In this document: in pieces, positions 15,975 to 24,505 of the stretch
Position numbering within the stretch: position 1 is the stretch's first letter
Layout of the letters: the number at the start of each line of letters is the position of its first letter
Assembly (NCBI GenBank): GCA_963789015.1
Contig: CAWBIU010000002.1
Coordinates: 372,001 to 436,000 of the forward strand
Length of the DNA: 64,000 nt
DNA from: JAOPZW01 sp963789015
GTDB lineage: Bacteria > Actinomycetota > Thermoleophilia > Solirubrobacterales > Solirubrobacteraceae
Direction: 5' to 3'
Position numbers and translations under genes: made by a program
The notes under the pieces: generated by a model
Database searches by the model: none
Told to the model about the DNA's origin: nothing
Seen by the model: only the letters and a program-made list of their open reading frames with translations

Positions 15975-17740
15975 AGGCCGGCCACGCGTCGCTCGGCGGG
16001 GTTGCGCGTCAGGTAGACCTGGTCGGGGAGGCCCTTCTCGACGATCTCGCGGTACAGCTCGGAGCGCTCGAGCAGCTCGTCGTGGCTGCCGTGGGCCAGC
16101 ACCGTGCCGTCCTCGAGCACGACGATCTCGTCGGCGAGCGAGATCGTCGACAGGCGGTGGGCGATGACGAACGTCGTGCGCCCGGCCATCACCTCGCGCA
16201 GCGCCGCCTTGATCTGCTGCTCGGTCGACGCGTCGACGCTCGAGGTCGCGTCGTCGAGGACGAGGATCCGCGGGTCGGCGAGGAACGCGCGCGCGATGGC
16301 GATCCGCTGCCGCTGGCCGCCGCTGAGGGTCACGCCGCGCTCGCCGACGCGCGTGTCGTAGCCGTCGGGCATGCGCGAGATGAAGTCGTGTGCCTGCGCG
16401 CGGCGCGCGGCCAGCTCGATCTCCTCGGGCGTCGCGTCGGCGCGCGCGTAGGCGATGTTCTCGGCGACGGTGGCCGAGAACAGGAACGGGTCGTCGTCGA
16501 CGATCGCGATCGCGTGGCGCAGCTGCGCGACGTCGACGTCGCGCACATCGGCCCCGTCGATCCGGACGGCGCCCTCGGTGACGTCGTAGAGGCGCGGCAG
16601 GAGCTGGACGAGCGTCGTCTTGCCTGACCCGGTCGCGCCGACGAGCGCGACGGTCGTGCCCGCGGTCACGTCGAGGTCGACGTCGTGCAGGGCGGGGCGC
16701 TCGGCGCTCTCGTACACGAGCGTCACGTCGCGCAGCTCGACGTGGCCGTTGCCATCGGGCAGCCCGGGCGCGCCGGGCGCCGAGGTGATGCGCGGGGCGC
16801 GGTCGAGGATCTCGAACAGGCGCGCGCCGGCGGCGGTCGCGCGCTGGGCGAGCCCGAGCGAGATGCCGAGCGTGCGCATCGGCGAGAGCAGCATCAGCAG
16901 ATAGGCGTAGAAGGCGCTGAACTGGCCGATGGTCAGGCTGCCGGCGATGACCTGGCGCCCGCCGTAGAAGAGGATCGCCGCGAGCCCGAGCTGCGGCAGG
17001 AAGCCGATGAACGGGTTGTAGAAGGCCTGCTGGCGCGTGGACACCATCGCCTGGTCGAACAGGCGCCCGACGCGGAAGCGGAAGCGCTCGAGCTGTCGGT
17101 CCTCGCGGGCGAAGGACTTCACGACGCGCACGCCGCCGACGTTCTCCTCGACGTCGGCCGTCAGCTCGGCGATCCGTTGCTGGACCTCCTGCAGGGCCGG
17201 GCGCGCGCGGCGCCCGTAGCGCCCGGCGACGAAGATGACGAGCGGCACGGGGATCAGCGACACCGCGGCGAGCTCCACGTCGGTCGCGAACATCGCCCCC
17301 GCGGCGAGCACGATCGTCAGGGCGGACTGCATCATGAAGATGAGCCCGTAGCCGAGGAAGAAGCGCACGGACTGCAGGTCGACCGTCGCGCGCGACATGA
17401 GCTGGCCGGTCTGCTGGCGGTCGAAGAAGCCGAGCTCGAGCGACTGCAGGTGGTTGTAGACGCGCTGGCGCAGGTCGAGCTCGACGCCCAGCGACACGCG
17501 CCCGGCGATCAGCCGGCGCGTCACGGTGAGCGCGAGGCGCAGGACACCGGCGACGAGGATCACCAGGGCGAGCGTGCGCAGGCCGGAGCTGTCGCCGTCG
17601 CTGATCTGGTCGATCGCGCGCCCCGCCAGCCATGGGATCGCCGCCGTCATGATCATCGCCGCGGCGGCGAGCACGCCGGAGACGGCGACGCCACGACGGT
17701 AGGGCCTCAGGAAGCCCAACAGCCGCCGGAAGATCGCCAT
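15971..17740 (-). CDS. ABC exporter, subunit 1 of a heterodimer
   Basis: 589 residues from ATG 17740. Membrane domain at 1-310 with six helices, then NBD: Walker A GATGSGKT, Q-loop VDDDPFLFSATVAENIAYA, canonical signature LSGGQRQRIAIARA, Walker B ILVLDDATSSVD where the catalytic Glu is replaced by Asp, H-loop VIAHRLSTI. This is the degenerate half of an asymmetric exporter; its normal signature motif serves the active site formed with the partner's Walker motifs. Its stop overlaps the partner start by four bases, giving fixed stoichiometry. Confidence 0.93.
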   Translation of the reverse strand: MAIFRRLLGFLRPYRRGVAVSGVLAAAAMIMTAAIPWLAGRAIDQISDGDSSGLRTLALVILVAGVLRLALTVTRRLIAGRVSLGVELDLRQRVYNHLQSLELGFFDRQQTGQLMSRATVDLQSVRFFLGYGLIFMMQSALTIVLAAGAMFATDVELAAVSLIPVPLVIFVAGRYGRRARPALQEVQQRIAELTADVEENVGGVRVVKSFAREDRQLERFRFRVGRLFDQAMVSTRQQAFYNPFIGFLPQLGLAAILFYGGRQVIAGSLTIGQFSAFYAYLLMLLSPMRTLGISLGLAQRATAAGARLFEILDRAPRITSAPGAPGLPDGNGHVELRDVTLVYESAERPALHDVDLDVTAGTTVALVGATGSGKTTLVQLLPRLYDVTEGAVRIDGADVRDVDVAQLRHAIAIVDDDPFLFSATVAENIAYARADATPEEIELAARRAQAHDFISRMPDGYDTRVGERGVTLSGGQRQRIAIARAFLADPRILVLDDATSSVDASTEQQIKAALREVMAGRTTFVIAHRLSTISLADEIVVLEDGTVLAHGSHDELLERSELYREIVEKGLPDQVYLTRNPAERRVAGL

Positions 17741-17795
17741 GGCCCCACACTGTAGTTGACGATCTCAACCATCTCGTCGGGCCATACTGAGGTCG

Positions 17796-18002
17796 ATGGG
17801 CTTCGGGCTCTGCGACGGCTGCAAGCACCAGCGGATCGTCCGCAACACGCGCGGCTCGGTGTTCTCGCTGTGCCGGCGATCGCGCGACGACCCGCGATTC
17901 CCCCGCTATCCACGCGTTCCGGTGCGCGAGTGCGCGGGTTTCGAACCGCGCGGGCAGGGTGCGGATGGGCGGCCGGACGGCGGGGTACCACCCGCCTCGT
18001 GA
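17796..18002 (+). CDS. Small cysteine-containing conserved protein
   Basis: 68 residues: CDGCKHQRIVRNTRGSVFSLC, followed by DPRFPRYPRVPVRECAGFEP. Four cysteines (CxxC, then two single Cys) suggest a small zinc-binding or redox protein. Similar short proteins with CDGC near the N-terminus and a PxxPRLPVxxCxGxEP end are familiar from actinobacterial genomes but have no assigned function. The TGA overlaps the GTG of the STAS-like gene at 17999, so the two are co-translated. Divergent from the ABC exporter. Confidence 0.65.
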   Translation: MGFGLCDGCKHQRIVRNTRGSVFSLCRRSRDDPRFPRYPRVPVRECAGFEPRGQGADGRPDGGVPPAS

Positions 18003-18373
18003 GGGGCACGGTCGCCGCGGACATCACGAGCACCAGGCTGGGCGAGCGCACCTGCGTCGTCAGCGTTCCCCCGGGGCTCGATGCCGGCGTGGCCCGGCGC
18101 CTGGAGGACGGCGTCGGCGAGGCGATCGACGACGGCTACCGCGACTTCGTGCTCGACTTCACCTCCGTGCGGGGCTGCCACGACCGCCGCCCGACGGCCG
18201 TGCTCGCGCGCGTGGCCAAGCGGTTGGCCTGCTGTGGCTGCGACGTCGTCGTCGCCGCCGGCCACCTCGACCTGCTCGTCTTCTTCGGCTCGGTGCCGAG
18301 CTGGTCGAAGCTGCCCGTCGCGCTCGAGCGCGACGAGGCCCTGGCGCTGCTGCTCGAGCGCCCGGTCGCGTAG
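17999..18373 (+). CDS. STAS-domain-like protein
   Basis: 124 residues from GTG 17999. The pattern VVSVPPGLDAGVARRLEDGV, then DFVLDFTSVRG and a later CDVVVAAGHLDLLVFFG fits the STAS fold of anti-sigma-factor antagonists. In the usual DFSGVxxIDSSG loop the phosphorylatable Ser is missing: here the sequence reads DFTSVRGCHDRRPTAVL. It is therefore unlikely to be switched by an RsbW-type kinase in the normal way. It is translationally coupled to the small Cys protein. The kinase at 8104 with an RsbT-like N-terminus is a speculative partner. Confidence 0.6.
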   Translation: MRGTVAADITSTRLGERTCVVSVPPGLDAGVARRLEDGVGEAIDDGYRDFVLDFTSVRGCHDRRPTAVLARVAKRLACCGCDVVVAAGHLDLLVFFGSVPSWSKLPVALERDEALALLLERPVA

Positions 18374-18380
18374 CGGGGCG

Positions 18381-19442
18381 CTAGCCGCCGGAGGTCGGCG
18401 CGGCGAGTCCGCTGCCGCTGCCCGACGACGAGCCCGATCCCGAGCCGGACGACGACCCCGTGGACGGGTCCGCGGCGCCGGAGAACGGATCGAGGACGAT
18501 GAAGCCGCGGTTGTCCGTGTTGGCCTGGGTGAGGCTGAAGCGGAACAGCTTCGCCGTCGTGAGCTGGTCGACGAGCGGCGCGTCGGGCGACAGCGTCACG
18601 GTGCTCACCGTCGGCACGCGCGGGCTCAGCGACGCCGTCAGCGGCCGGTCGAGCTCGCGGGCGACGTCGCCCTCGCGGAAGAACAGCGCCTGGCTGGGCT
18701 TCTGCCCGAGCGCCGGCGGCATGAAGACGATGACCTGATGGACGTCGCCGAGGTAGCGGAAGCTGTAGAGCGCGAGCTCGAGCGCCTCGCGGCGCAGCAG
18801 CAGGTGGCGCTTCTCCGACGCCTTGCCGCTCGAGATGGCGCAGTCGGGGCCCAGCCCGCAGAGGCGGTAGATGATCCCCGAGTCGTCGAAGACACGGATG
18901 TCGCCGCCCTGGTCGGGGGCCTCGCGCACGGCGACCGCGAGCGGCACGCCCTGGATCTCCAGCCCGGTCGCGCTCACGTCGACCATCTGGCGCCCGTCGG
19001 AGAGCTTGTAGGTGCCGGCGACGTGCTGGGCGATCTGGCCGGCGCCGTCGGTGCCGCTCTGCGTCGGCACCCAGTTCGACCACCGCGCGCGGTTGTCGCC
19101 GTCGCGGCCCGGGATGACGATCACGGCGATCAGGCCGATCACGGCCGCGAGGCCGACGGCGAGCAGCGCGCCGGTGAGGAAGTGGAAGCGCGGCGCGAAC
19201 GTCGAGTGCCTCGCCGGCGCGACCGGCTCGCCGATGCCGCCTGCGCGCCGGCGCGCGGGGAGCATGTCCTCGCCGCCGTCCTCCTCCTCGACGGGCTCGG
19301 CGTCGATGACGTCGTCGTGCAGGAGCGGCTCGCGCTCGGCGGGCAGCAGGGCGTCGGGATCGTGCCGCGGCTGCGTGCCCGCCGGGTCGGTCGGGCGCTT
19401 GCGTCGGTCGTCGTCGCGGACGATCTCGTCGCCGTCGCTCAT
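18381..19442 (-). CDS. Single-pass membrane protein with low-complexity C-terminus, partner of FtsH-like gene
   Basis: 353 residues from ATG 19442, overlapping the stop of the AAA protease gene (ATGA). Residues 1-85 are charged and probably disordered, 86-112 form one membrane helix (FLTGALLAVGLAAVIGLIAV), and 130-320 make an exported domain of unknown family. It ends in a Ser/Gly repeat tail (about 325-353). Two cysteines (CGLGPDC) could form a disulfide outside the cell. No known domain recognised. Tight coupling to an FtsH-like protease suggests a substrate adaptor or modulator, comparable in role, not sequence, to HflK/HflC. Confidence 0.65.
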   Translation of the reverse strand: MSDGDEIVRDDDRRKRPTDPAGTQPRHDPDALLPAEREPLLHDDVIDAEPVEEEDGGEDMLPARRRAGGIGEPVAPARHSTFAPRFHFLTGALLAVGLAAVIGLIAVIVIPGRDGDNRARWSNWVPTQSGTDGAGQIAQHVAGTYKLSDGRQMVDVSATGLEIQGVPLAVAVREAPDQGGDIRVFDDSGIIYRLCGLGPDCAISSGKASEKRHLLLRREALELALYSFRYLGDVHQVIVFMPPALGQKPSQALFFREGDVARELDRPLTASLSPRVPTVSTVTLSPDAPLVDQLTTAKLFRFSLTQANTDNRGFIVLDPFSGAADPSTGSSSGSGSGSSSGSGSGLAAPTSGG

Positions 19443-21829
19443 ACCTTGGGCCAGACCGTCTCGTCGAGGACGTCGATCGTCGGCGCCTTGGGGCTCGCGC
19501 GCTCGAGCAGCTCGACGACCTCGTCGCCGTACAGCTCGCGCTTGTGGACGAGGGTCTCGGCCACGCGCGCCACCGACTCGCGGTTGTGGCGCATGCAGCA
19601 GACGGCGGTGATGTACGCCTGCCCGAGGATCTGGGCGGCGTTGCGGCGCTTGGCCGGGTCGCCGAGCACGGAGGCGATCGGGTCGCTCTGCATCATGTTG
19701 CCGCCGGCGGCGCGGTTCATGATCTGCAGCCCGATGCGCTCGAAGCGGTCCATGAGCTTCTTCTCGAGCTCCTCGCGGCCCTCCTCGTCGACGCGGCCGG
19801 TGAGGTCCAGCGGCTCGGGGCCCATGCCGCACATGCCGACCATGCGCGCCGCGCGCCAGGTGGCGCTCTGGACGTCGCCGCCGACGCCGACGGAGTTCTC
19901 GCCGTAGAAGACGTGCTCGGCGGCCATCGCCCCGAGCGTCCAGACGAGGTTGCCGACCTCCTCGTGGCGCCAGGAGGAGAAGCGCTCCTCCTTCTCGATC
20001 GCCGCGTGGTGGCCCAGCGAGCCCCCGCGCATCCGGATCGACAGGCGCGTGGAGAGCACGTCGGCCATGTAGACGTGGCTGGCCACGGCGTGGCCGGCCT
20101 CGTGGATGGCGACGGCGCGCGTCTCCTCCTCGACGTAGTTGACGCCGATCGCGGTGCCGGACTCGATCGTCGTCATCGCCTCGACGATGTCCGTGCGGTC
20201 GAACTCGTGCCGCCCGTCGGAGTGCGCGTAGGTCAGCGCCATCGAGCAGACCTGCTCGATCATGGCCGGGGAGTAGCCGTTCGTCATCCGCGCCAGCTCG
20301 TCGCGGCGCTCCGGGCGGTCCAGGACCTCGTCATGCGAGACGCGGTTGAGGTAGAGGTCGAAGATGTCCTGGCGGTCGTCCTTCGTCGGCGTGCGGAACC
20401 AGATGTGGCGGCCGAGGCGGCCGGGTCGCACGAGCGCCGGGTCCAGCGCGTCGATCGGGACGTTGGTCGCGCCGATGAAGTAGACCTGCTCGGGGCGCGG
20501 CTTCGGCGGGCGCAGGCGCAGCGGCAGCTTCTTGATCCGGCGCGGGATGAAGTACGTCGCGTCGAGAAAGGTGTTCAGGCGGTTGGTGAAGTGCTTGCGG
20601 ATGAACGGCGGCTCGTCGATGCCGTCCATCTGCACGAGCAGCTGGTTGAGGGCGAGGCTGCCGCCGCCGCCCATGCCCGGGAACATGAAGCCGTTGACCT
20701 TGTCGCGGACGACGGCCAGCGCGTGCGGCATCGCGTCGCGCCGCTGCTCGGCGCGCGCCGCGAACATCCGGTCGCGCCAGGCGCGGGTCTCGAGGATCAG
20801 GTCGCCGGTCGGGGTGATCGAGCCCTGGGGGCCGTACAGCGGCGGCTCCTCGAAGCCGGTGCCCAGCGGCTGCAGGCCGCTGTGGCCGTACGAGGCGCCC
20901 TGCAGCGCGTTGCGGCGCATGCCGACGGCGTCGATCTCGTCGATGAACACCATGCACTGGCCGCCCCACTTGCGCGCCAGCTTGCGGGCCTTGCGGATCA
21001 GGAACATGACGACGATGACGTCCATGCCGATGAACGTCTGCGCGAAGCCGGAGCCCGGCATCGTCACGATCGGCGAGTTGAACGTCGTCGCGATCCCCTT
21101 GGAGAGCATCGTCTTGCCGGTGCCCGGCGCGCCGATGAACAGCAGCCCGCGCTCGGGCTTGCCGCCGGCCATCTGGAACTCCTCGCCGGCCGACCACAGC
21201 TCGATGACCTTCTTGACCTCCTCCTTGGGCTCGGCCTGGCCGCGGACGTCGTCGAGCTTGACGCCCCAGTCCGCGTCGCCCGGCTCGTAGCCCTTCATCT
21301 GCTTCAGGCCGAAGAAGAGCATCGGCCCGAACAGGATCAGGATGTTCGCGAAGAACAGGAGCGGGATCTGGATCCCGTAGATGAGGATGAACGGCAGCGC
21401 CGAGACGAGGAAGTCGCCGATGTCCGAGAAGGCGATGCCGGCGATCGACATCGCCACGAGCACGAACGCGACGAAGATCGCGAGGTAGGTGAGGCGGCGG
21501 AACTTGGTGCGCCAGTACCAGACGCGCCGCCGCGAGACGATGTCCTCCTCGACGAGCTCGCGGCCCGCGCCGTAGAGACTCGCGCGCGGGATCAGTCGAT
21601 GGGCGAGGACGTCCATGAAGCCGCGGAAGGCGATGACGAACACCGCCGTCCCGACCAGCGCCCAGAGGAGGGGCCAGTCGTGCTGGACGTAGAAGAAGGC
21701 GAAGGTGACCGGACTGGTCAGGAGCGCGACGATCGTCGCGGCTCGGGTAAGGCGGCGCCATTCACGTTGCAGCGCGAGCTGCTCCGCCTCCCGATTACGC
21801 CCGTAGAGGTTCGTCTCGCGGCTGCTCAT
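19439..21829 (-). CDS. FtsH-like membrane AAA+ zinc metalloprotease with large insertion
   Basis: 796 residues from ATG 21829. Residues about 30-175 hold four membrane segments without the periplasmic domain of classical FtsH. AAA domain: Walker A GAPGTGKTMLSKG, pore loop FIG (SGFAQTFIGMD), Walker B MVFIDEIDAVGMRR, sensor 1 VYFIGATN, arginine fingers in VRPGRLGRH. Protease: HEAGHAVASH with a third ligand in GVGGDVQSATWRA. Between Walker B and sensor 1 lie two extra segments, of about 90 residues before GGGGSLALNQLLVQMDG and about 50 after it, absent from standard FtsH. All catalytic residues are present, so it is probably active on membrane or cytosolic substrates. It sits upstream of the single-pass membrane protein. 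Confidence 0.85.
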   Translation of the reverse strand: MSSRETNLYGRNREAEQLALQREWRRLTRAATIVALLTSPVTFAFFYVQHDWPLLWALVGTAVFVIAFRGFMDVLAHRLIPRASLYGAGRELVEEDIVSRRRVWYWRTKFRRLTYLAIFVAFVLVAMSIAGIAFSDIGDFLVSALPFILIYGIQIPLLFFANILILFGPMLFFGLKQMKGYEPGDADWGVKLDDVRGQAEPKEEVKKVIELWSAGEEFQMAGGKPERGLLFIGAPGTGKTMLSKGIATTFNSPIVTMPGSGFAQTFIGMDVIVVMFLIRKARKLARKWGGQCMVFIDEIDAVGMRRNALQGASYGHSGLQPLGTGFEEPPLYGPQGSITPTGDLILETRAWRDRMFAARAEQRRDAMPHALAVVRDKVNGFMFPGMGGGGSLALNQLLVQMDGIDEPPFIRKHFTNRLNTFLDATYFIPRRIKKLPLRLRPPKPRPEQVYFIGATNVPIDALDPALVRPGRLGRHIWFRTPTKDDRQDIFDLYLNRVSHDEVLDRPERRDELARMTNGYSPAMIEQVCSMALTYAHSDGRHEFDRTDIVEAMTTIESGTAIGVNYVEEETRAVAIHEAGHAVASHVYMADVLSTRLSIRMRGGSLGHHAAIEKEERFSSWRHEEVGNLVWTLGAMAAEHVFYGENSVGVGGDVQSATWRAARMVGMCGMGPEPLDLTGRVDEEGREELEKKLMDRFERIGLQIMNRAAGGNMMQSDPIASVLGDPAKRRNAAQILGQAYITAVCCMRHNRESVARVAETLVHKRELYGDEVVELLERASPKAPTIDVLDETVWPKV

Positions 21830-21880
21830 GTGAGCACCAGAGTATTCCCCAGGAACCTTTCGAGTAGATCAAGAAGGGCC

Positions 21881-21902
21881 GGCCCGTCCGTCCGTCCGGG
21901 CC
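21881..21902. repeat. Inverted repeat with CCGT tandem in a divergent intergenic region
   Basis: GGCCCG and CGGGCC flank a loop made of a CCGT tetranucleotide run, in the 101-base gap between the AAA protease (minus) and the secreted hydrolase (plus). It could be a leader hairpin or an operator. The position between two gene starts argues against a terminator. Confidence 0.35.
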
Positions 21903-21930
21903 GACGCGCCAGGCTCCGGATAACGGTAGC

Positions 21931-23907
21931 GTGCGCCGGCCAGTGCCACGCCGCCTCCGACCACTCGCCGCCGCCGTCCTCATCGCCCTGGCGGCGACCG
22001 GGCTCGCGGCGCCCACGGCGGGCGCGCAGTCGCGCGCGGCGCGCCCCTGCGAGGACCAGCCGGACTTCCTGTGCGGGACGCTGACGGTCCCGCTCGACCG
22101 CAGCGGGCGCGTCGGCGGCTCGGTGCGGATCAAGTTCGCCGCCCAGCGCGACTTCCCGTCGCGGCGTCGCGTGCTCGTCGCGCTGACCGGCGGCCCGGGT
22201 CAGGCGGGCCTCGACGCCGCCTCGTCGTTCTCGTTCAGCCTCCAGCCGGCGCTGCGCCGCTACCGCCTCGTGACGCTCGACCAGCGCGGCACGGGCGAGT
22301 CGAGCGTCATCCGCTGCGACAACGTGCAGCGGCTGCGCTCGCTGGACCCGATCGGGCCGCGCGCCGTGGAGGACTGCGCCAAGCGCGTCGGGCCGAAGCG
22401 CGTCGCCTACACGACCGCCGACACCGTGCTCGACCTCGAGGCGCTGCGCGTGCGCCTGGGCGCCGACAAGCTCGCGCTCATGGGGATCTCCTACGGCACG
22501 CACGTGGCGCTGCAGTACGCGCGCGCCTTCCCGGGCAACGTCGACCGGCTGATCCTCGACTCGATCGTCGGGCCCGACGGGTCGGACGCGTTCACGCTCG
22601 ACACCTACCGCAACCTGCCGCGGGTGCTGCGCGAGCAGTGCCGCGGCACCCGCTGCCGCGGGATCACCGCCGACCCGGTCGCCGACGTCGCCGCGATCGT
22701 GCAGCGGCTGATCACGCGCGGGCCGCTGCAGGGACGCTACTTCGACGCGCGCGGCCGCTCGCGCACGACGCGCTACCGCACGCCCGAGGAGCTGGCCTTC
22801 CTGCTCGTCGCCGGCGACCTCAACCCGTTCCTGCAGGCGGCCATGCCGGCGGCGTTCGCCGCCGCCGCGCGCGGCGACACCGCCCTGCTCATGCGCCTGC
22901 GGCGCATCGGCCAGGGCGGGCACACGCCGACGAAGGAGCTGAGCTTCGGCACCAACGTCACGAGCACGTGCCTCGACGTGCCGCTGCCCTATTCGCTGAC
23001 CGCGCCGCTCGAGGCACGGCCGGCCATCGCGCAGAACGCGCTCGCGGCGGTCCCGCCCGCGTCGTACGCGCCCTTCGACCCGGGGACGATCCTGCGCGCG
23101 AGCTACGTCGGCGACTGCCTGCGCTGGCCGCAGGACGTGCCGCACCCGCCCTTCGCCGGGCCGCTGCCCGACGTGCCGGCGCTGCTGCTCGGCGGTCGCG
23201 CCGACCTGCGCACGCCGATCGAGAACGCGCTCCAGACGGCGGCGCAGCTGCCGCACTCGAGCGTCGTCGCCCTCCAAGGCTCGGGCCACGACGCGATCGA
23301 CAACGACATCACCGGCTGCGTCGCGCGCGCGCTGGACCGCTTCATCGGCGACCGGCAGGTCGGGACGCCGTGCCGCGGGCGCGACATCGCCGTCGCGCCG
23401 GTGCCCCAGCCGCCGCGGTCGCTGCGCGACTTCCGCTCGGCGCCGGGCGTCGGCGGCGTCCGCGGCCGCGTCGTGTTCGCCGTGCTGGACACCGTCGGCG
23501 ATGCGCGCATGACGGCGCTGCAGCTCGAGCTCGCGGGCCTCGAGGCACGCGACGGCGGCCTGCGCGGCGGGTCCTTCACGGGCCCCGCCGACCTCGACGG
23601 CCGGCTGCGCGTGCGCCGCTACGCCTACCTGCGCGGGCTGCGCGTCACGGGCACGCTCAACACCGACGGCGCCGACGTCACGGGCCGCGTCACGGTCCGC
23701 GGGCCGCGCGGCACGAGCGGCGCCCTGACGCTGACCGCCGACGGGGCGAGCGGCACCCTCGGCGGGCGCGCCGTGCGCTACCGCGGCTCCTCCGGCGCCG
23801 TCGCCGCCGCGGCCGCCGCGACCCACCGTGTCGGCGGCGGCACGCTGCGCATCGACCCGAGCGTGGCGCGCCGGACGCTGCGCCGGATGGCGATCCGCTC
23901 GCGCTAG
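21931..23907 (+). CDS. Secreted alpha/beta hydrolase (TAP/proline iminopeptidase-like)
   Basis: 658 residues from GTG 21931. Signal peptide at about 1-33 (basic start, LAAAVLIALAATGLAAPTAG, likely cleavage after AGA). Hydrolase core at 35-490: oxyanion loop LTGGPGQAG, nucleophile elbow GISYGTH (Ser), Asp in LLGGRADLRTPIENA, His in GSGHDAID. This order matches tripeptidyl aminopeptidase-like secreted peptidases of actinomycetes. Residues about 500-658 form an additional beta-rich domain of unknown type. Probably exported by Sec to trim peptides outside the cell; esterase activity is an alternative. Confidence 0.82.
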   Translation: MRRPVPRRLRPLAAAVLIALAATGLAAPTAGAQSRAARPCEDQPDFLCGTLTVPLDRSGRVGGSVRIKFAAQRDFPSRRRVLVALTGGPGQAGLDAASSFSFSLQPALRRYRLVTLDQRGTGESSVIRCDNVQRLRSLDPIGPRAVEDCAKRVGPKRVAYTTADTVLDLEALRVRLGADKLALMGISYGTHVALQYARAFPGNVDRLILDSIVGPDGSDAFTLDTYRNLPRVLREQCRGTRCRGITADPVADVAAIVQRLITRGPLQGRYFDARGRSRTTRYRTPEELAFLLVAGDLNPFLQAAMPAAFAAAARGDTALLMRLRRIGQGGHTPTKELSFGTNVTSTCLDVPLPYSLTAPLEARPAIAQNALAAVPPASYAPFDPGTILRASYVGDCLRWPQDVPHPPFAGPLPDVPALLLGGRADLRTPIENALQTAAQLPHSSVVALQGSGHDAIDNDITGCVARALDRFIGDRQVGTPCRGRDIAVAPVPQPPRSLRDFRSAPGVGGVRGRVVFAVLDTVGDARMTALQLELAGLEARDGGLRGGSFTGPADLDGRLRVRRYAYLRGLRVTGTLNTDGADVTGRVTVRGPRGTSGALTLTADGASGTLGGRAVRYRGSSGAVAAAAAATHRVGGGTLRIDPSVARRTLRRMAIRSR

Positions 23908-23919
23908 CCGCTAGCGCGA
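23899..23919. terminator. Bidirectional hairpin spanning both stop codons of a convergent pair
   Basis: A perfect 10-bp inverted repeat, TCGCGCTAGC-C-GCTAGCGCGA, lies across the end of the secreted hydrolase (TAG 23905-23907) and the end of the acyltransferase (its TAG is the complement of 23911-23913). Each arm contains one stop codon. There is no U-tract, as often in such GC-rich DNA, so a terminator role is inferred from symmetry and position. Confidence 0.5.
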
Positions 23920-24438
23920 CGAGCCGCGGAACACCGCGTCCTCGACGATCCGTCCCGGGACGCCGCCGACGGTGGCGCCGGGAGGCACGTCGCGGGTCAC
24001 GACGCAGCGCGCCTGGACGCGCGCCCCGTCGCCGACCTCGACGCCGCGCAGCACGGTCGCGCCGACGGCCAGCGCGGCGTTGCGGCCGATGACCACGGGC
24101 GAGGTGAGCAGCCCCTGCAGGCGCACGGGGCGCTCGGCGTCGGCGAGATCGTGGTCGAAGTCGATCAGCACGACCTCGTCGTCGAGGCGGGCGCCCGGGC
24201 CGATCTCGATCCGCTCGTGCGCCGCGATGACGCAGCCGTCGCCGAGGGTCGCGCCGGCGCCGACGCGGCATCGGCCATGCACGTGGAAGCGGGTTCCGGC
24301 GCCGATCCGGCAGCCGTCACCGAGCGTCAGATGCGAGCCGGGGGACAGGTGGAAGCGCACCCGGGGGCCGATCGAGACCCGCCCCTCGGCGCGCAATCGC
24401 CCGCGCGTCCGCAGACGGGCCAGGACGAGCCGCAGCAC
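23911..24438 (-). CDS. Left-handed beta-helix (hexapeptide) acyltransferase
   Basis: 175 residues from GTG 24438 (start uncertain, the frame is open further upstream). From about residue 25 the sequence is a run of hexapeptide turns (IGPRVRFHLSPGSHLTLGDG, IGAGTRFHVHG, VGAGATLGDGCVIAAHERIE) ending VTRDVPPGATVGGVPGRIV. This is the trimeric LbetaH fold of WcaF/maltose O-acetyltransferase-type enzymes. The His in LIDFDHDL occupies the usual catalytic loop. Substrate unknown; sugars or cell-surface glycans are usual. Confidence 0.82.
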   Translation of the reverse strand: MLRLVLARLRTRGRLRAEGRVSIGPRVRFHLSPGSHLTLGDGCRIGAGTRFHVHGRCRVGAGATLGDGCVIAAHERIEIGPGARLDDEVVLIDFDHDLADAERPVRLQGLLTSPVVIGRNAALAVGATVLRGVEVGDGARVQARCVVTRDVPPGATVGGVPGRIVEDAVFRGSSR

Positions 24439-24505
24439 TGTGCGCGGCAGCTTAGGGCACGGGCGGACAGCGGCGCGCCACCCCTCGCTGTGAAAATGTC
24501 CCGGC

